Under the pieces are notes generated by a model. The model saw only the letters and a list, made by a program, of their open reading frames with translations, made no database searches and was not told the DNA's origin. DNA of 48,224 nt from contig CANREP010000014.1 of NCBI GenBank assembly GCA_947629685.1, positions 1 through 48,224 of the forward strand. Reading direction: 5' to 3'. Below, piece by piece: positions 36,105 to 44,752 of this stretch (positions within the stretch are counted from its first letter, which is position 1; each line of letters starts with the position of its first letter). This DNA is from an uncultured Phascolarctobacterium sp. (GTDB lineage: Bacteria; Bacillota; Negativicutes; Acidaminococcales; Acidaminococcaceae). The translations under genes and the position numbers were made by a program.

Positions 36105-37238
36105 TTATATTAAATATTTTTTTAAATCTTCAAAAACGTACTCTCTTACCTCATCAGCAATATCTTTTGCTTTATTAGGACTTAACCCTACCAATGCGGC
36201 AACTTCTAAAATTTCTTTCATCCCTGGATTTTTACCGTTACCATGCACAGTAGTAGCATGTTCTCCGCCAATAGAATTACTGTAGGTCAGATCATAAGCT
36301 GGTGACAACTGCCAATTTTTTTGTTCTTCATCATAAAGGAAACTGAAGTTTTTAGAATGATCGTCCCTGTTATGCGCAAAAACATTGAAGCACATCAATC
36401 TATATAATTTTTCAACTTGAGAAAAATCTTTGCTTAGATTAAGTGTTAATTTCATCAGTATATCATAATCAAGGTTCGGTATCCGATGGGATGTTTCTAA
36501 AATCCCTGCTGCCGATATCATATGTATACGCTGAATGCAGCCTTTCGCATCTTTTTTGCGGTCAAATCTTTTTACTCCAAAATATCCGCCGCAGGTTTTA
36601 GAAGCAAATAATTTAGTTTCCGGCATTTCAATACCACACCTTCTGGCACAGAGAGAATATTCATACTCTTGTACACCTATGTCGCTGCCATCTTCTCTTG
36701 CAGGGAATTTTATAATCCAATTTTCTCCGTCAATCTCAGTCAAAATCTTCGGTCTGGCACCACCGGAAGAACCGCCTAATCTGAAAAGCTCATCAAGATT
36801 TTCTGAATAGTCACTGGCTAAAATGGCTGCACACTCATTGGAAAGTTTATCTAAATCGAGCTTGCTTGCCGGTGTTTCAAAATGATAATCCGGTTCATAA
36901 GTCAAAGCCCCCATACCGGATGCACCAACAATAGCCAGTCTATCTATTGCTGATAATGTTGCTGGATTAATCTTGTTTTTAAGTAAGATTCTATCTACAA
37001 GTAATCTGCCCCAACCATCTGGCAGGCTATCAGCGAACACTCCATATAATCCATCAAATGGATCAATTTTAGGGATAAAAACCTTTTTTTGCAGCGGTAA
37101 TGAGTATGAACTAATGCTAAAACCTTCAGCTAACCATTCAGTTGTATATTCAAAAGCAGCAAGATAGTTTTTATATGCCGCCATAGTACCTACCTGCCTG
37201 CTTTTATAAAAGACTTTTAACTCATTAATCTTTTGCAT
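36105..37238 (-). CDS. hipA: HipA-family serine/threonine kinase toxin
   Basis: Toxin half of a HipBA-type toxin-antitoxin pair; HipA kinases phosphorylate targets such as glutamyl-tRNA synthetase and slow growth. The N-terminal subdomain has FADSLPDGWGRLLVDR near residue 70 and IVGASGMGALTYEP near 105; GGSSGGARPKIL near 155 matches the ATP-loop region; FNVFAHNRDDHSKNFSFLYD near 290 contains the catalytic Asp and Asn, and LSPAYDLTYS follows with the metal Asp. All key residues are present, so it should be active. Length 377 is at the short end for E. coli HipA (440). It overlaps hipB by 14 bases and is AT-rich. Confidence 0.93.
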   Translation of the reverse strand: MQKINELKVFYKSRQVGTMAAYKNYLAAFEYTTEWLAEGFSISSYSLPLQKKVFIPKIDPFDGLYGVFADSLPDGWGRLLVDRILLKNKINPATLSAIDRLAIVGASGMGALTYEPDYHFETPASKLDLDKLSNECAAILASDYSENLDELFRLGGSSGGARPKILTEIDGENWIIKFPAREDGSDIGVQEYEYSLCARRCGIEMPETKLFASKTCGGYFGVKRFDRKKDAKGCIQRIHMISAAGILETSHRIPNLDYDILMKLTLNLSKDFSQVEKLYRLMCFNVFAHNRDDHSKNFSFLYDEEQKNWQLSPAYDLTYSNSIGGEHATTVHGNGKNPGMKEILEVAALVGLSPNKAKDIADEVREYVFEDLKKYLI

Positions 37239-37515
37239 TTTTTATCTCCTCAATAGACTGAAATGGTACATCAGCAAAAAGATTTTTCATTTCATCATCT
37301 ATCTCCAAAGCAATGGCAATCTTAGTCAAAGAAAGCAGTGATATTTCTCCGCTTTGCTCAAAACGCTTCACAGACCCAAGGCTTACTCCTGACTTCTCGC
37401 CTAATTCTTTCTGTGAAATCTTGCGTCTTTTGCGAATAGCACGGATACGCTCAGCTATTTTTTTATTAATATCTCCCGGTGTTGTTTCATTGAACAAAAA
37501 ATTCAAGTTATTCAT
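37225..37515 (-). CDS. hipB: HipB-like antitoxin, XRE-family HTH protein
   Basis: Antitoxin and repressor of the pair. The HTH reads IRAIRKRRKISQKELGEKSG then SLGSVKRFEQSGEISLLSLTKIA, residues 27-70, typical of XRE proteins. Length 96 is normal. The gene comes first and overlaps hipA, the usual order for this family. A promoter upstream is not distinct by eye. Confidence 0.9.
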   Translation of the reverse strand: MNNLNFLFNETTPGDINKKIAERIRAIRKRRKISQKELGEKSGVSLGSVKRFEQSGEISLLSLTKIAIALEIDDEMKNLFADVPFQSIEEIKNAKD

Positions 37516-37566
37516 AGCTATTATTTTAGCTCATTTATAATATTTTTGCAAATCACAGCTAATATA

Positions 37567-38060
37567 TTAGTCGTTATTTAATAGAGATTGCTGGTAAATA
37601 TTGACCAAGCCATAATAATTCATCACCTTAGGAAATTGATTTCCCGGATGCCAATAATCTAATACCAGTACATTGTTATCATTAAGAGTAATATGATAAT
37701 ACAAATTATCATTATGGACTGTTTTGATATTTTCTCCCCAAATTTCAATTAATGGATCTATTGTATAACCACAAACTATTATAGTCGGATCACATATTTC
37801 TAACTGTTGAACCAAAAATTTTTTATCTGATTTTGCATAGTTTAAGATATCTTCATAATCAGAAGATTTTTCACCTTTACTTTTTTCACATTAACAACAG
37901 CTATGGACTTAATATATTCATTATTAAATTTATTGAACTCAGCATCATTAGGATTATAGGCGTCAACATGCTCTGCATTTGTATTCAATAAACCTTTTGT
38001 CCATAGTAGAGTTTAACCCAATGGTCAGAGATTTTATTGACGTAAATGATATCCACTGTT
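37567..38060 (-). pseudogene. Decayed gene, C-terminal fragments of an unknown protein
   Basis: Three reading frames carry protein-like text. The last 110 or so codons read SSDYEDILNYAKSDKKFLVQ, then ICDPTIIVCGYTIDPLIEIW, YYHITLNDNNVLVLDYWHPG and KVMNYYGLVNIYQQSLL. Upstream, in another frame, NTNAEHVDAYNPNDAEF and YIKSIAVVNVKK belong to the same protein; a frame change at the T6 run 37881-37886 (A run on the minus strand) links the two. Further upstream IIYVNKISDHWVKLYYGQKV is open only with more shifts and stops. The DPTIIVCGY and YWHPGNQFP pattern slightly recalls uracil-DNA-glycosylase-like folds but I would not name it. No intact start remains. Confidence 0.65.
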
Positions 38061-38251
38061 CAGTCCAGAATATGACGCATATCGTCAATACGCCATTCTT
38101 TTCTGACCTTCGGCTGACCTTTTTATAGTAATATTGTAAAAACCGCCAAAAAGCAATATTGTTACTGCTATAATTAGCCATTACACATTCTTTTTACACA
38201 AAAAGCAAGATATCAAAATAGATATCTTGCCGTAAAAATATTTTGGTTTTA

Positions 38252-38740
38252 TTATTTTGCGAGATTTAATTTCATATAAATTGAAGAAGACATCGGGCTG
38301 TTGTTATAGCATGATATTTCATAAAAGCCAACTTTTTTATACATATAAATTGCACTCTGTAAAAATGGCAGAGTATCAAGCAGCATATATTGATAACCAA
38401 TTTCTTTGGCGTCATTTATAATCTGCCTGATAAGTAGGTACCCAATATTATTGCCTCTGAACTCTGGTCTTACGTATAAACGTTTCATTTCACATTCCTG
38501 CATCGTTATCATTTTTAAGCCGATGCAGCCAGCTACATTACCATTATAGTAAGCTATGTAAAGTCTGCCTTGAGGTAAGCCATATTTTTTCTCCAAATGT
38601 AATAGTTCATCATCATAGTTCTGCAACTCAAGATATTCTTTAAATTGCGAATCACCTTCAATCAGCATCTTAGTATATTCAGAAAAAAGAGCTGCTACTT
38701 TCTCTTGTAAATTATATGCTGGTACAAGTTTAACCTCCAT
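38252..38740 (-). CDS. GNAT-family N-acetyltransferase
   Basis: Acetyl-CoA-dependent transferase with unknown acceptor. The core GNVAGCIGLKMI near residue 70, CEMKRLYVRPEFRGNNIGYLLI near 85-105 (the Q/RxxGxG/A-type pyrophosphate loop appears as RGNNIG) and LLDTLPFLQSAIYMYKKVGFYEI near 120 are typical of the family. Length 162 is normal. The start ATG 38740 follows AGAGGTG. It lies in the AT-rich region with hipBA, likely accessory. Confidence 0.88.
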   Translation of the reverse strand: MEVKLVPAYNLQEKVAALFSEYTKMLIEGDSQFKEYLELQNYDDELLHLEKKYGLPQGRLYIAYYNGNVAGCIGLKMITMQECEMKRLYVRPEFRGNNIGYLLIRQIINDAKEIGYQYMLLDTLPFLQSAIYMYKKVGFYEISCYNNSPMSSSIYMKLNLAK

Positions 38741-39116
38741 ACTATTTCACCTCTAAGAGCCTGATGTCATTAAAATATATTTTTATTGTAACACAACTAC
38801 TTTACTTGCAAGCTGTTTTAATCAACAAGATTATATTTTTTGCTTACTGCTTATACTCCTTCATCAAGCAGAGTACCGTCGATACTTTCCAATTCTATTG
38901 CTTTGTTATATAAATATTTTATCATAGAATCTCTCTTCCAACTAAAAGTGTATTACGTTACATTTAGCGATTCTGGGTGATTTTTCCGCAGGAACAAAAC
39001 TCCTACGCCGCCTTTTTTCTTTATGGCGATAATCTGCCTAATAAAAATAAGAGAGTACCTATCATATTAAGAAAGATACTCTTTTCTCTACATATTTTCA
39101 AATTATAACTATGATA
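38741..39116. other. Intergenic stretch with decayed coding and a weak terminator
   Basis: No intact gene is visible. A minus-strand open frame at 38925-38851 reads MIKYLYNKAIELESIDGTLL, then stops after 24 codons and continues past the stop as coding-like text, so it is probably a fragment. Near 39048-39086 an imperfect hairpin GAGTATC/GATAGGTACTC followed by TTATTTTTA may end the ABC importer transcript. Confidence 0.4.
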
Positions 39117-40100
39117 TTACCACTCAATAAAGTGACACGCCACCCAGTGTCCTGCCTCTATTTGCCGTAAAATTGGTTTTTCTCGTCGGCAATATTCCTG
39201 ACATTTTTCACAGCGGCTTTGGAACGGACATCCCTGCGGTATGTCCAGTGGACTTGGCACCTCCCCTTCAATGGGCTGTATTTTTTCTCCCGGCTTAAAA
39301 TCCACCTTAAACACAGCCTGTAACAACGCTTTGGTATAAGGATGTTTGGCGTGCTGCGATATACGCCCTTTTTCCAATAATTCTACCACATTACCAAGGT
39401 ACATAACTGCAAGCTGATGACTCATTAAATCTACCAGTCCCAAGTCATGGCAGATAAAAAGATATGTTATGCCCTTTTCTTTCTGCAAACGTACCAAAAG
39501 CTCGCATATTTTCTCCTGTACGGATACATCCAGGGCACTGGTAGCTTCGTCACAGACAACTATTTTCGGCTCCAATGACAATGCTCTGGCAATACCCAGG
39601 CGCTGACGCTGCCCGCCGCTCATATTATGGGGATAGCGATCTTTGAAATCTTCCGGCAGCTCTACCATGCGCAGCAGTTCGCAGGCTTTTGCATCCACCT
39701 CGCTGTCTTTAAGCAAGCCAAAATTTTTCAACGGCTCACATAAAATATTCTTTACCTTCATTTTCGGATTAAATGCTGCTGTAGGGTCTTGAAAAACCAT
39801 CTGTATTTTACGTCTGTTCTGACGGGCTTTTTCCCCTTTAGCCTGCAGCAAATCCTGCCCTTCAAAAATAACCTCGCCGGAGGTTGCCAGATGTATCTGT
39901 AAAACAGTGCGCACCAGAGTACTTTTACCGCAGCCGCTTTCGCCGATAATACCCAGCGTCTGTCCGGCATAAGCGCACAGGCTTACATTATCACAGGCAG
40001 TCAGCTGTCTTCCGCCCTCAACTGTAAATTTTTTCGTCAGATTCTTTATTTCCAATATTACCGGCGGCAGAGCAGAAGACTGCTGCTTGAATTTATTCAT
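39117..40100 (-). CDS. ABC importer ATPase 2 (OppF/NikE type)
   Basis: ATP-binding subunit of a peptide/nickel-class importer. Walker A GESGCGKSTLVR near residue 55, the ABC signature MSGGQRQRLGIARAL near 160 and Walker B PKIVVCDEATSALD near 178 are complete. The C-terminal Opp/DppF extension carries CPFQSRCEKCQEYC and CHF cysteines, known in this family to bind an Fe-S cluster in some members. It overlaps the first ATPase gene by eight bases. It is the last gene of the B12-controlled transcript. Confidence 0.93.
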   Translation of the reverse strand: MNKFKQQSSALPPVILEIKNLTKKFTVEGGRQLTACDNVSLCAYAGQTLGIIGESGCGKSTLVRTVLQIHLATSGEVIFEGQDLLQAKGEKARQNRRKIQMVFQDPTAAFNPKMKVKNILCEPLKNFGLLKDSEVDAKACELLRMVELPEDFKDRYPHNMSGGQRQRLGIARALSLEPKIVVCDEATSALDVSVQEKICELLVRLQKEKGITYLFICHDLGLVDLMSHQLAVMYLGNVVELLEKGRISQHAKHPYTKALLQAVFKVDFKPGEKIQPIEGEVPSPLDIPQGCPFQSRCEKCQEYCRREKPILRQIEAGHWVACHFIEW

Positions 40101-40884
40101 AATATCTTTTTCCTCCTACTACCGGTACTGCCGCCAATAATTCTTTAGTATATGAGTGCTGCGGCTTGCCGATTACTTCTTCCCTGCTGCCGCTTTCAAC
40201 AATATGTCCGTTTTTCATAACTATTATTTTATTAGACATATAAGAAGCCACACCAAGATTATGCGTAACTATAATAACTGCTGCGTTAAACTCGTTGCGA
40301 ACATCTACAATCTGACGGATAATCTGCGCCTGAGTAGTTACATCAAGCGCACTTGTAGGCTCATCAGCAAGCAGAATTTTGGGATGAAACACCATTGCCA
40401 TGGCTATGCCAACACGCTGGCGCATTCCGCCGGATAGTTCAAAAGGGTAACTGTTCATAATATTATCAGGATTAGGAAGACGCACATCTGCCAGCATAGT
40501 AACAGCCATTTTATAGGCATCATTCTTAGAAGTTTGTGGTTTATGAGCCATAATATAATCCGTAAACTGCTGACCAACTTTTCGGATAGGATTAATCATA
40601 TTCCCACTATCCTGAAAAATCATGGACATCTCTTCACCGCACATTTTACGCCAGTCGTCAGCAGTATTATTTACCACACTACAACCTTCAAACAGAATGT
40701 CTCCGCTACTAACATGACCGTTGCCCGGTAAGCACCCCATCAGAGCACGAATCACCGTAGTCTTGCCGCTGCCGCTTTCACCTACAATAGAAAGTATTTC
40801 TCCCTTTTCAAGTGAAAAGCTGGCGCTGTCTACTGTTATTTTATTTCCGTAGCTTATCTGTAAATCTTTTACTTCCAAAAGCAT
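40093..40884 (-). CDS. ABC importer ATPase 1 (OppD/NikD type)
   Basis: Partner ATPase. Walker A GESGSGKTTVIRAL near residue 35, signature LSGGMRQRVGIAMAM near 150, Walker B PKILLADEPTSALD near 167 and the H-loop IIVTHNLG near 205 are complete. The 263-residue length, without the long Opp C-terminal tail, resembles NikD more than OppD. It starts 22 bases after the solute-binding gene. Confidence 0.93.
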   Translation of the reverse strand: MLLEVKDLQISYGNKITVDSASFSLEKGEILSIVGESGSGKTTVIRALMGCLPGNGHVSSGDILFEGCSVVNNTADDWRKMCGEEMSMIFQDSGNMINPIRKVGQQFTDYIMAHKPQTSKNDAYKMAVTMLADVRLPNPDNIMNSYPFELSGGMRQRVGIAMAMVFHPKILLADEPTSALDVTTQAQIIRQIVDVRNEFNAAVIIVTHNLGVASYMSNKIIVMKNGHIVESGSREEVIGKPQHSYTKELLAAVPVVGGKRYYE

Positions 40885-40905
40885 TAATTAACAACACCTT
40901 CTTTA

Positions 40906-42474
40906 TTATTGTGCAGGTTTGATATCCTTGGTCAGCCAGTAATAGTCAGCCGGCTTAATATCGGCATCCTGTACAGAGGCCTTACTTACCATATTAGTTT
41001 TAGGGTAGCCAAAGAACAGAGCCACACCATCATTCAGCAGTATCTGCTGCATCTTAATCATCAAGTCACGACGCTTTGCCGGGTCAAATTCTACTGCCAG
41101 CTGATCACTTAAAGCATCAAATTCAGGATTGCTGTAACCGGTAGAATTCTGAGGCTGGCTGCCGTTGACATTGGTTTTCCAATACCAGTTCAGATAGACC
41201 TCCGGGTCGCCGCTGTTAGCAGTAAGGATATTAGAAATAATCAAGTCAAACTCACCGTTTCTGCGCATTGGGTCAAGCACATTGTAGTCAACATTCTTCA
41301 TATTAACTTTAATACCGATTTTTTTTGCATCTGCCTGAGTAGCCTCAGCATATAACGGAAGTTCAGCACGCCCGCTGTAGTAAACAAAATCAAGTTCCAT
41401 GTTTTTGCCGTTTTTATCTACATAGCCATCACCGTTAGTATCCTGCCATCCGGCTTCTGCAAGCAGATTTTTCGCACGTTCTACATTATAGCTGTTGGGG
41501 TCGTTCAACTGGTCAAAGCCATAATCCAGGGAAGGCGGCACTGGTGCTTTACCGGGGATAAAAGTATCCTTCAACAATACTTTGTTATAGGTTTCACGAT
41601 CCAGACAGCTGATAAGCGCCGCACGCACTTTCGGGTCAGCCAAAGGCCTACCTTCATTCATGTTCATCTGCGCCAATACGGTACGCAGAGAAGCAATTTC
41701 TGAAATCTTGTATTTATCATTTTTAAACAAATCCAAATCACCGGCAGCAATATTTATCGCAAAGTCTATTTCGCCAGATTGCAGTGCCATAGCACGGGTA
41801 TTAGGATCATCAATAGTAGGAATATCTACTGCCTTAAAGGGTACTGTACCATCCCAGTAATTGGGATTAGCAACCATTTCAGCTTTAGACTTGCTGTAGG
41901 ATTTCACCATATACGGCCCTGTGCAAATAGGGCCTTCTTTAGCATAATCACGGTCAGTAACCTTAGTGTCAATAATGATGAAAAGAGGATCAGCAAGCAT
42001 TCCCGGCAATGTAGGAACAGGCTTATCCGTTCTAATCATAAGATTCTGTCCGTCAGCGGTAATTTCTGCATAAGTAAAAAAAGACTGTGCACGTGTATTG
42101 TTTTTAAATGCGCGTTCAATAGATTCCTTGGCAATTTCAGCAGTTAATTTATCGCCATTAGAAAATACTGCCTTATCATTGATTTTAAAAGTCCAGGTCA
42201 GTTTATCGTCGCTGATCTGCCAGCTCTCAGCCAACCAGGGTACAACATTCATTTTATCATCAAATCTCGACAGGCACTCACCAAGACCATAACGCATAAC
42301 TACCCAGCCAAAGAAGTTATCAGTAGGCTCCAGACTGTCGGCAAAATTAGTTACGCCAAATTTAAGTTTTTCATTAGAAACTGGGGTTGCTTTATCATCA
42401 CCACAACCAGCCACAGCAAATGTTAATAACCCCATCATAGTCGCAACAGCAGCACTTTTGTAAATTTTTTTCAT
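40906..42474 (-). CDS. Solute-binding lipoprotein of a nickel/peptide-type ABC importer
   Basis: Extracytoplasmic binding protein of the SBP_bac_5 family. A lipobox (LLTFAVAGCGDD) follows the signal peptide, and the family body is plain: VVMRYGLGECLSRFDDKMNV near residue 58, WQISDDKLTWTFKINDKAVF near 85, GPYMVKSYSKSKAEMVANPNYWDG near 190, and an N-terminal half of the C-lobe AKNLLAEAGWQDTNGDGYVDKNGK near 335. Ligand class cannot be read from sequence; in this family peptides, nickel and cobalt chelates are all known. The control by a cobalamin riboswitch favours a cobalt or corrinoid-related ligand. Length 522 is normal. Confidence 0.92.
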   Translation of the reverse strand: MKKIYKSAAVATMMGLLTFAVAGCGDDKATPVSNEKLKFGVTNFADSLEPTDNFFGWVVMRYGLGECLSRFDDKMNVVPWLAESWQISDDKLTWTFKINDKAVFSNGDKLTAEIAKESIERAFKNNTRAQSFFTYAEITADGQNLMIRTDKPVPTLPGMLADPLFIIIDTKVTDRDYAKEGPICTGPYMVKSYSKSKAEMVANPNYWDGTVPFKAVDIPTIDDPNTRAMALQSGEIDFAINIAAGDLDLFKNDKYKISEIASLRTVLAQMNMNEGRPLADPKVRAALISCLDRETYNKVLLKDTFIPGKAPVPPSLDYGFDQLNDPNSYNVERAKNLLAEAGWQDTNGDGYVDKNGKNMELDFVYYSGRAELPLYAEATQADAKKIGIKVNMKNVDYNVLDPMRRNGEFDLIISNILTANSGDPEVYLNWYWKTNVNGSQPQNSTGYSNPEFDALSDQLAVEFDPAKRRDLMIKMQQILLNDGVALFFGYPKTNMVSKASVQDADIKPADYYWLTKDIKPAQ

Positions 42475-42509
42475 TTAATGTCCACCCCTTTTATTATTTT
42501 TAGTTCTTA

Positions 42510-43343
42510 TTAATTATCTTCCTGTCTTGGGTCAAGCACATCACGCAGTGCATCTCCCCAAAGATTAAAGACAACAACGGTCAGAAAAATAGCCAACCCC
42601 GGAAATACCATCAGCCAGGGTGCAGTCTGCAGCTGCTGGCGTCCTTCATTCAGCATCAATCCCCATTCAGGAGCAGGCGGCTGACTTCCAAAACCTAAGA
42701 AAGACAAGCCTGCCAATTCCATCATCATAGCTCCTATATCTGCAGCTGCTGTAATAACCATCAGCGGCAGGATATTAGGCAAAATATGCTGCCAGAGAAT
42801 ATGCAGCGGTTTGCCACCGTTGACTATAGCCGCCGTAACAAAATCGCGTTCTTTAACTTTTAAAACCATACTGCGTGCCAGTCTTGCGTATTTAGTCCAT
42901 GTGACAATTATCAGCGCTATCATAGCGTTAATAAGGCTGCCGCCTAAAATACCGGCAATAGCAATAGCAAGAATCATGCCAGGAAAGGAAATCATCATAT
43001 CAGCCACGCGCATAATAACAATATCAGTTTTTCCACCAAAATAACCGGCGATAACTCCTAAAGAAGTTCCTACTATAAAAATCAACACTACCAGAAGAAG
43101 CACACTGCTTAAAGAATAAGCAGCACCGAAAAGCACGCGGCTGAAATTATCTCTTCCAAGTTTATCAGTACCAAATAAATGTTCTGATGACGGAGGTAAA
43201 TAAGCATTAGCCATAATTGCTTCATACGGATCATAAGGAGCAATCAACGTGGCTGCTGCCGCTATCAAAATCAGAAGTGCCACAAAAAAACTTGCTATTG
43301 CAAAAGAACGATTATTTTTTAAGCCATAAAGTATTTTATCCAT
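42510..43343 (-). CDS. ABC importer permease 2 (NikC/OppC type)
   Basis: Inner-membrane subunit with an N-terminal helix (FAIASFFVALLILIAAAAT), a YLPPSSEHLFGTDKLGRDNFSRVLFG block near residue 50 typical of DppC/NikC, and the EAA loop VNGGKPLHILWQHILPN near 185 that contacts the ATPases. Five to six helices are visible. The start is ATG 43343, one base after the nikB-type stop. It ends RDVLDPRQEDN, as usual. Confidence 0.92.
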   Translation of the reverse strand: MDKILYGLKNNRSFAIASFFVALLILIAAAATLIAPYDPYEAIMANAYLPPSSEHLFGTDKLGRDNFSRVLFGAAYSLSSVLLLVVLIFIVGTSLGVIAGYFGGKTDIVIMRVADMMISFPGMILAIAIAGILGGSLINAMIALIIVTWTKYARLARSMVLKVKERDFVTAAIVNGGKPLHILWQHILPNILPLMVITAAADIGAMMMELAGLSFLGFGSQPPAPEWGLMLNEGRQQLQTAPWLMVFPGLAIFLTVVVFNLWGDALRDVLDPRQEDN

Positions 43344-43344
43344 A

Positions 43345-44289
43345 TTATCTGCCCGCCTTTCTAAGTCTCGGGTCAAGGCGAGTATATGAATAATCTACTA
43401 CCAGATTGATTACCATATACATCAAAGCGATCCATAACACAATACCCTGTACCAGCTGAAAATCACGATATATAATAGACTGCACAGCAAGATAACCAAG
43501 TCCGGGCCAGGAAAAAACTATTTCAACGACCGCCGCACCACCAAGAAGATTACCAAAAGACAAACCCAGTAATGTAATCAGCGGCAACATTGCATTCGGT
43601 AAAACTTCTTTCCATAGTATATGGCTTTCACTCATACCGCGTGCCCTTGCCCCTGCCACATAATCCTGATTCAGCTCTTCCAGTACTGCAGTACGAACCT
43701 GTCGTGTATATTTAGCAGCCATAACAATCCCCAACGTCAATGTCGGTAAAATCAAATTCTCCAGTGATACTCTGCCACCAACAATAGGCAGTAAACGCAG
43801 CTTCAGTCCGAAAATCCACAACAACATCAGACCCATCCAGAAGTTTGGTATTGAGACGCCGACAAAGGTAAGTCCTCTGACAAAATAGTCAAGAAAACCA
43901 TTGCGTTTGACGGCAGAATAAATTCCCAGCGGCACAGAAACAATAAGCATAAATATGGCAGAAGCACCAGCCAGCAATATAGTTGCCGGTAAAGAATGCA
44001 TGAGTTCATCAACTACGGGTTTCTTGACCATATAGGAAAATCCCAGATTCCCTTGTAGCGCCCTCCCCAGCCAGTCCAGATACTGGAAGAAGAAAGGCTT
44101 ATCAAGACCAAGCTCATGTCGCAGAGCCTCAATTTCTGCCTGACTGACCATAATATCTTCGTTACCGGCTATCATCTGCCGCACAGGATCGCCCGGTGCC
44201 AGCATGACCAAGCAGAAAGTAATAAAGCTGATGCCTAAAAGTACCAGTACAATTTCACCTATACGGTACGCAAGCTGTTTATTACTCAA
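43345..44289 (-). CDS. ABC importer permease 1 (NikB/OppB type)
   Basis: First gene after the riboswitch. TTG 44289 is the start, about nine bases after GAGGAG; no ATG fits. The protein begins with a helix (RIGEIVLVLLGISFITFCLV) and has LAPGDPVRQMIAGNEDIM near residue 32, the family periplasmic block, and GMSESHILWKEVLPNAMLPL near 210, the EAA loop. Six helices are visible; length 314 is normal. Gene order is permease, permease, binding protein, ATPase, ATPase, which is unlike the usual binding-protein-first order of nik and opp operons. Confidence 0.93.
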   Translation of the reverse strand: MSNKQLAYRIGEIVLVLLGISFITFCLVMLAPGDPVRQMIAGNEDIMVSQAEIEALRHELGLDKPFFFQYLDWLGRALQGNLGFSYMVKKPVVDELMHSLPATILLAGASAIFMLIVSVPLGIYSAVKRNGFLDYFVRGLTFVGVSIPNFWMGLMLLWIFGLKLRLLPIVGGRVSLENLILPTLTLGIVMAAKYTRQVRTAVLEELNQDYVAGARARGMSESHILWKEVLPNAMLPLITLLGLSFGNLLGGAAVVEIVFSWPGLGYLAVQSIIYRDFQLVQGIVLWIALMYMVINLVVDYSYTRLDPRLRKAGR

Positions 44290-44309
44290 AATACCATCTC
44301 CTCATAATA

Positions 44310-44343
44310 AAAAATCTCTTTCTGCAATTTACAGAAAGAGATT
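44310..44343 (-). terminator. Riboswitch-controlled terminator
   Basis: A perfect 11-bp hairpin, ATCTCTTTCTG with CAGAAAGAGAT, and six T end the leader 23 bases before the importer start. It is the likely expression platform of the cobalamin riboswitch. Confidence 0.92.
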
Positions 44344-44419
44344 TGAATACTTCTTCTCATACACTGCCATAATGCAATTTAGAATATTCATACGCTTTCT
44401 GTCCCTCGCAGAAAATACA

Positions 44420-44535
44420 TATATTCTGAGGCTGCGATCTGACTTTGCCCAAAGGCTTCACAGTGGCGTGACCGTTGCGGATTTACACCGCATTCCCTAA
44501 TTTACCTCTTCTAAGAGAGCACCTCAGATGATATT
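44420..44535 (-). ncRNA. Cobalamin (B12) riboswitch aptamer
   Basis: Minus-strand text contains the B12 box and its surroundings: AGGGAATGCGGTGTAAATCC, then GCAACGGTCACGCCACTGTG, AAGCC and GTCAGATCGCAGCC, all in the order of the AdoCbl-class element. Upstream, GAGGTGCTCTCTTAGAAGAGG provides the P1-P3 region. Cobalamin binding should favour the terminator at 44310-44343 and switch the importer off, as in other B12 leaders. Boundaries are approximate. Confidence 0.93.
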
Positions 44536-44558
44536 TTTATCAAAATATCTTATTTAAT

Positions 44559-44588
44559 ATTTTAGCATATATTACTAATAACAGTCAA
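44559..44588 (-). promoter_or_regulatory. Promoter of the B12-controlled importer
   Basis: Minus-strand TTGACT and TAAAAT are 18 bases apart, about 25 bases before the aptamer. The rest of 44589-44752 up to the MATE gene shows no other gene. Confidence 0.6.
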
Positions 44589-44752
44589 GGATAACAAGTA
44601 TAAAATTACTGTTATTTTTGTTTTTTAAATAATAGAAATTATCACCTCTGTTATATACGGACTAACAATCCGGCAGCTTTTCTGTACTGTAATAAAACAA
44701 TGAATATTTTCTGAAATTTATATTTATAATATATAAATAATTTATTTTACAG

